Shown piece by piece: positions 60,019 to 64,000 of a stretch of 64,000 nucleotides of DNA; the stretch's first letter is position 1; each line of letters starts with the position of its first letter. The stretch comes from Candidatus Brocadia sp. (GTDB taxonomy: Bacteria > Planctomycetota > Brocadiia > Brocadiales > Brocadiaceae), in NCBI GenBank assembly GCA_021646415.1, contig SOEU01000001.1, positions 186,001-250,000 of the forward strand, written 5' to 3'. A program made the translations under genes and the position numbers. The notes beneath the pieces were generated by a model. It searched no databases, was not told the DNA's origin, and saw only the letters and a list, made by a program, of their open reading frames with translations.

Positions 60019-62703
60019 TCATCTATTTAACACCAGCCCCCAATCGCTTCGATATAACAACAGATTTTCCGCAATGGTATCATGAAAGATATCGTGGTCT
60101 CCCTGATTGTCAATTAATATCCCAACGCCGCTAATTTCTTCGGTTTTTGATGGAGATGAAACGCCCTGGCTGTTACCATTTGCCTGATAAACATCATTCC
60201 CGTAAAAATCTGCCAATACTCCGATGCCCTTTTCCAGGCCAACACCCTGTGAACTTGTTTCGCTCCGATAAGTATCATTCCCACAATCATCCACCAGAAA
60301 TCCAATGCCGGTGTCATGTCCACACCCCTGTGAAACACCATAAGTACATTCGTATGTATCGTCTCCAGATGTATCTTTCAACAGTCCGATGGCTGAATGT
60401 ATACCCGCGCCCTGGGCATAGCGCCCGGCGTAATATGTATCATTACCCTCTTTGTCACACAATAATCCCAAGGAATAATAGTATCCACTGCCTTGTGAGA
60501 AATAGTCCCCACGATACTGATCAGTGCCTTTTTGGTCAATCAGCATACCAATTCCGCCTGATGCGCCAACAATGGACTCCTCTGGTCTGATACCCATCCC
60601 CATCCCCTGAGACATGGATTGAAAAGATTTTTCCGGATCACGAAAATCCGGATATTCTCCCCCGGCAAAGTAGAAATCGTTTCCGCAAGAATCCACCAGG
60701 ACGCCAAATCCTTTGGTAAATCCCACTCCCTGAGCGAATTGCCGGCTAAAATAGACATCATTTCCGCTAAGGTCATTCAGCAGTCCCGCCCCGAAGAAGC
60801 CCATTCCCTGATTTGCAACGTGACCGCTGTAAAAATCGTTACCGTCATTATCTCTTAACACTCCGATTCCAAACAGGCAAGACCCTTGAGAAAAATCCTG
60901 GCTCACGTATTTGTCATTTCCCCTAAAATCTGCCAGGAGACCAATTCCAAACCTTCCGGTACCCTGAGAAAATGGGCCGGATGCATTGTACACATCATCC
61001 CCTGATAAATCGATGCAGATAGCGACAGGGATATCCTTGCTGGATGAGCCTGCATTATTAAAGTAATAATCATTACCTCCAAGGTCGATAATTACTGCCG
61101 CATCGGCATAATAATACGATGTACCTTCCCCACCCACAATGATTTTACCAATGGTTGTGTCCTGGACAAACAAAATATCACCGGCAAAATCCTGCAACAG
61201 TTCAGTACCCCCTCCCCCGAACCCCCTCCCGCCAGGGGAGGGGATTCTATCTATTGATAATAAATCACCGGGATGTGTCTTTTTTAGAGCGTCTATTCCC
61301 TGTTCACTGTGCCCAGGGACAAGTTTACCCAGCAGCACTGATGCGGCCTCGAACAACTTTGACAGATTCACCTTTTGAGATAGCGCCAGTAACCTGGCAA
61401 GGTCTTGTGTCTCAATCTTCTCGTCAGGCAGCCAAATTTTATGGGCGTTTTGATATAGGAATTCAAGCTCCTCCTGAGGCAAGTTACCGAATGCTTCTTT
61501 TATAAGAGAAACGGAGGGTGCCAAGCTATCGATGATAAGCTGGAGTTGTCCTTGCAAAGGATCGGTAGCTTCCCTTTTTTGTGTTTGATCAATATCTGGA
61601 GAAACCTTTGGGGATTTCATAACCACCCCTCTTTCCCCTCCTTCGCAAGGAGGGGAAAGAGGGGTGGTGAAATGAAAATCTTTCACATTGTCTCCTTCGC
61701 AAGGAAGGGATGAAGAGGAGGTAGAAGAAAAATCTTTCAAATTGTTCCCTGTGGAAAGGGGGGGTGAAGAGGTAATTTCCGACGTGATGTTGAGATTATT
61801 TGACGTAACATCTAACAGCCCTGCCACATACTCTATTTGAGCGCAAATGTCTTTGCTACAAAACGTATCGACAATGACCTGTCCAATTTTTGATGTATCA
61901 AACGGGTGCAACATGAAATAATTTACCATGGACAAACGAAACGGATTGGTCTCTTCATTGGATTGAAATCCTTCTCGAACGTATGCCTCTTCACCAATCC
62001 TTTGCAAGGTTGCGCCAAGCACGTCCTTGTATCTTTCGTTTTTGATGGCAAATTCAATAAAACTTGTCCCCGTGTGTTTTGAATTGGAAGGCGTTTTTAG
62101 TTCTTCATTCGGAGATAGATTTTCCATCCTCCCATCCCCCCCTTCGCAAGGGGGGGATAAAAAGGGGGTGTTTTTATCCACTTTTGTAAGCTCGTGACCT
62201 ACCTTTGAGATAAAAGAAGTAACTGGTTCATGTACGTTCTTGAGTAGTTTTCCGAAAAGCCTCGGCTTAAACACCATTTCAGCGTTATCTCTGCAAACGG
62301 TAAGTACCGGTACACCTCCTGTACCAATGGCTTCTATGGTCTTCTTGAATTGGATGAGATTGAATTCATCCTTACCTATGGTAGATTCGTCATTAATCTT
62401 CGTAATAATATCACCTGCCTTTAAACCAGCCTCAGCGGCGGGTGATCCCTGTGTAACCTCTTTGACCAGAATACCCTGTCCTTCTGCATTTTCCATAAAG
62501 ATACCCAGCCACCCCTTATTGAAGTTGACCTTATCCTTCCTGAATCCCATTTCTTCGAGGGCAAAGAAGTTTTTGGTGTCAAAATCCTGGCCATACACAG
62601 AAACCTGTATAGTTTCATCCGCTAAAATATCCGGGCACATAGCGGATACTATGAAGACACAAAAAAAATAAAAAGATATGGAATAGAAGATTTTGTTGAA
62701 CAT
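60019..62703 (-). CDS. Exported PDZ protein with GND-type beta repeats
   Basis: 894 residues. A signal peptide (about 1-28) is followed by a PDZ domain (about 63-150: GWLGIFMENAEGQGILV, GSPAAEAGLKAGDIITKIND). A helical middle region comes next, then about 11-12 tandem units (about 520-880) of the type GIGxLxDxxGNDxYxxxxxSQG. These would fold as a beta-solenoid or propeller facing the periplasm or cell surface. Three low-complexity inserts (SPPCEGG- and SPGGRG-type) are encoded by palindromic repeats at 62130-62170, 61619-61775 and 61204-61245 and keep the frame. No enzymatic residues are recognised. Function unknown, perhaps binding or scaffold. Confidence 0.8.
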   Translation of the reverse strand: MFNKIFYSISFYFFCVFIVSAMCPDILADETIQVSVYGQDFDTKNFFALEEMGFRKDKVNFNKGWLGIFMENAEGQGILVKEVTQGSPAAEAGLKAGDIITKINDESTIGKDEFNLIQFKKTIEAIGTGGVPVLTVCRDNAEMVFKPRLFGKLLKNVHEPVTSFISKVGHELTKVDKNTPFLSPPCEGGDGRMENLSPNEELKTPSNSKHTGTSFIEFAIKNERYKDVLGATLQRIGEEAYVREGFQSNEETNPFRLSMVNYFMLHPFDTSKIGQVIVDTFCSKDICAQIEYVAGLLDVTSNNLNITSEITSSPPLSTGNNLKDFSSTSSSSLPCEGDNVKDFHFTTPLSPPCEGGERGVVMKSPKVSPDIDQTQKREATDPLQGQLQLIIDSLAPSVSLIKEAFGNLPQEELEFLYQNAHKIWLPDEKIETQDLARLLALSQKVNLSKLFEAASVLLGKLVPGHSEQGIDALKKTHPGDLLSIDRIPSPGGRGFGGGGTELLQDFAGDILFVQDTTIGKIIVGGEGTSYYYADAAVIIDLGGNDYYFNNAGSSSKDIPVAICIDLSGDDVYNASGPFSQGTGRFGIGLLADFRGNDKYVSQDFSQGSCLFGIGVLRDNDGNDFYSGHVANQGMGFFGAGLLNDLSGNDVYFSRQFAQGVGFTKGFGVLVDSCGNDFYFAGGEYPDFRDPEKSFQSMSQGMGMGIRPEESIVGASGGIGMLIDQKGTDQYRGDYFSQGSGYYYSLGLLCDKEGNDTYYAGRYAQGAGIHSAIGLLKDTSGDDTYECTYGVSQGCGHDTGIGFLVDDCGNDTYRSETSSQGVGLEKGIGVLADFYGNDVYQANGNSQGVSSPSKTEEISGVGILIDNQGDHDIFHDTIAENLLLYRSDWGLVLNR
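61204..61245. repeat. Palindromic repeat inside PDZ gene, insertion 3
   Basis: A CCCCTCCC-type palindrome with CCGCCAGGGGAGGGG, translated as IPSPGGRGFGGGG between two conserved parts of the protein. Confidence 0.75.
61619..61775. repeat. Cluster of CTTCGCAAGGAG repeats inside PDZ gene, insertion 2
   Basis: Three successive hairpin units (CCTCCTTCGCAAGGAGG, CTCCTTCGCAAGGAAGG, and a diverged CCCTGTGGAAAGG), each about 60 bp apart. They are joined by near-identical AAATCTTTCA spacers and translated in frame as repeated LPCEGDNVKDF-like peptides. The first 38 nt are identical to 10494-10531. Confidence 0.85.
62130..62170. repeat. Palindromic repeat inside PDZ gene, insertion 1
   Basis: A hairpin centred on CCCCCCTTCGCAAGGGGGG, translated in frame as TPFLSPPCEGGDGR after the PDZ domain. 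Confidence 0.85.
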
Positions 62704-62958
62704 GATCAGGCTAGTTTTGTACTATTGTAAACGCTATAAATGCAATGACAAGCCATCATGAGAGTGTCGTTCCCCTGAAAGTGGGAATCAAGGAAATAGC
62801 AATCGGAAATTCAGAATAATAGAAGCAACTTCCAAAAGCAAAGGGAAAATTTTATAAGACTACAACATTGTCTTGAATCCTTTGAAATTACTGTTAAAAT
62901 AAATAGAATTTGAGAATGTGACCATTCATAAGGATGCCTGAAAAGTCTTGTGATTGTT

Positions 62959-63366
62959 ATGCCCATATCACAGAAGCCGTCCGATAATTTCTCGCCCACA
63001 AAAAAACAACTTATTGTCATTTATTTTTTGGCAACAACGTTGTTTATCGGTACCATAATTAAAATTGGCATGGACAGGCATTGGTGGCTACCGGAAACTG
63101 AAGTTGTCAGTAATCTTAAACCCGAAGATATAAAAGTCAAACTTGATGTCAACAATGCCCCCTGGTATGAATTGGTCTTATTGCCAAAATTGGGAGAGGT
63201 AAAAGCAAAGGCCATCGTTGCCTACCGCGAAAAACACGGCAATTTTAAGACATTGGATGAGTTGTCCAATGTCAAAGGCATAGGGACGTCCATTATAGAA
63301 GCCATAAGAGATCACATAAAGATCGGATCAGACACGACCGGTGTCGTTTTCAATAACCAGGAATAA
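62959..63366 (+). CDS. ComEA-like helix-hairpin-helix protein
   Basis: About 135 residues. One N-terminal membrane segment (about 18-38) is followed by a periplasmic domain with two HhH motifs: KLDVNNAPWYELVLLPKLGEVKAKAIVAYREKHGNF, then LDELSNVKGIGTSIIEAIRDHI. This matches ComEA, which binds double-stranded DNA outside the inner membrane for hand-over to ComEC (encoded at 28408). The ATG at 62959 is preferred to the frame opening at 62950. It is not linked to comEC but is functionally consistent. Confidence 0.85.
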   Translation: MPISQKPSDNFSPTKKQLIVIYFLATTLFIGTIIKIGMDRHWWLPETEVVSNLKPEDIKVKLDVNNAPWYELVLLPKLGEVKAKAIVAYREKHGNFKTLDELSNVKGIGTSIIEAIRDHIKIGSDTTGVVFNNQE

Positions 63367-63491
63367 AATTTATGTGATTACCCAACATTTGATGGAATCT
63401 TTAAGGATCTTATAACCTCCCCTTTTCCCCCTCCTTCACAAGAAAGGGACGAATGGGAAATCTTTACTAGATATTAAACAAATTCGAATTT

Positions 63492-64000
63492 ATGGGAAAC
63501 GAGCGACAAAAAATATTAGATAATCCATGTGCCCGTGTAATACTCATTGGGTTTTCAATTATTGTTTTTTTCGCGTTTTGTTATTTTCTGAGAGGGACGC
63601 TTATCTCCCTTCTGCTGGCGTTTATCATTGCTTATATTTTTAATCCTGTAGTCAGTTTTCTTGAACAGAAACACATACACCGGGTATTTGGGATTGTTAT
63701 TCTTGTAAGTGCTGTCCTCCTGTCAACTGCAGGATTTCTGGCGTATGCAATCCCGAAAACAGCTCATGGAATTTATCAAGTAGGCAGCATTGTTAAAGAC
63801 CGCTACCCAAAATATCAGGCTACCATTGAAGCATGGATTAAAAAATATGAGGACACAGAATTTGTTCAATCAATTAAGTCTTTACTAAAAGAGCGCATGG
63901 AACCCGTCCTCGACCACGATCGGGGAAAGATTGAACCAACAGACAGAAAAGAATCCGGCAGGAAAGAAAGTCCCATTGTTCTGGAGAAGGATGCCGATGA
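63492..64000 (+). CDS. AI-2E family permease, partial
   Basis: 169 codons to the window edge; the 3' part is missing. Two membrane segments with FCYFLRGTLISLLLAFIIAY, then IFNPVVSFLEQKHIHR and VFGIVILVSAVLLSTAGF, match the N-terminus of PerM/AI-2E-transporter proteins. An amphipathic segment (YPKYQATIEAWIKKYED) follows, as usual. After residue ~135 there is a charged linker (DRGKIEPTDRKESGRKESP) that is longer than typical. Transport role unknown. A CTCCTTCACAAG hairpin fragment lies in the gap upstream (63415-63460). Confidence 0.8.
   Translation, partial: MGNERQKILDNPCARVILIGFSIIVFFAFCYFLRGTLISLLLAFIIAYIFNPVVSFLEQKHIHRVFGIVILVSAVLLSTAGFLAYAIPKTAHGIYQVGSIVKDRYPKYQATIEAWIKKYEDTEFVQSIKSLLKERMEPVLDHDRGKIEPTDRKESGRKESPIVLEKDAD

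Noticed and set aside
61619-61775. Frameshift or assembly damage in the PDZ gene
   Set aside because: The repeat cluster has regular units and the frame is intact through all of them, and similar in-frame inserts occur in truD, so insertion rather than error is favoured.

Overview
The window looks like chromosomal DNA of a fairly low-GC, Gram-negative, diderm bacterium, most plausibly a planctomycete of the anammox type (Brocadiales). This is an inference from the mix of genes: two large paralogous membrane-TPR proteins, an OprP-like porin inside a molybdate locus, a PilM/PilN/PilO-like/secretin locus of the Planctomycetes-Verrucomicrobia (Amuc_1100) kind, a stand-alone protoglobin, and very many short palindromic repeats both between and inside genes. 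No rRNA, tRNA or CRISPR array was seen.

Layout. 1-5.3 kb: minus-strand ferredoxin, protoglobin, NtrC-type regulator, PAS histidine kinase and a DEDDh exonuclease. 5.3-14.3 kb: accessory, repeat-rich stretch with a truncated dinB, a KAP-type P-loop NTPase, a RAYT/Y1 transposase that carries its own palindrome inside its reading frame, a urea transporter, truD with two repeat-derived insertions, and a cassette-like region (DUF5677-like gene, attC-like site, hicBA toxin-antitoxin). 14.3-23 kb: exported Yellow/MRJP-like lipoprotein, then a molybdate locus (ModE-like regulator, di-Mop protein, porin, modA, Mop, modB, modC), then a Pho box and pstB-phoU. 23-32 kb: membrane-TPR glycosyltransferase-like protein, a dCache-HAMP-PAS sensor without output domain, CoaB-like ligase, comEC, miaA. 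32.4-42 kb: a co-directional pilus/secretion operon. 42-50.7 kb: an amidase gene preceded by a c-di-GMP-type riboswitch and terminator, the second membrane-TPR protein, sdhA-sdhB, RlpA-like lipoprotein, hydrolase, Sir2. 50.8-60 kb: SWIM protein, decayed second sir2 copy, and the most striking locus. 60-64 kb: PDZ/beta-repeat exported protein, ComEA-like protein and the start of an AI-2E-family permease.

Most notable system (53.6-58.1 kb, minus strand). A metallophosphoesterase ORF and a NACHT NTPase with a C-terminal FGE-sulfatase (C-type-lectin-like) domain lie in the same reading frame, separated by one amber codon. The last ~38 codons of the FGE domain form a variable repeat (53635-53750) matching, without gaps, a template-like repeat (57151-57266) upstream. 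Of 22 mismatches, 19 fall on adenines of the template's coding strand, which is the hallmark of a diversity-generating retroelement (DGR). A two-transmembrane SLATT/DUF4231-like protein sits next to the template. No reverse transcriptase is in the window, so mutagenesis must act in trans, or the element has been stranded. I read it as a conflict/immune-type sensor with a hypermutable recognition domain.

A second theme is palindromic repeats that have entered coding sequences in frame (truD, the RAYT, the PDZ protein, a membrane-TPR protein), adding low-complexity peptides much as Rickettsia palindromic elements do.
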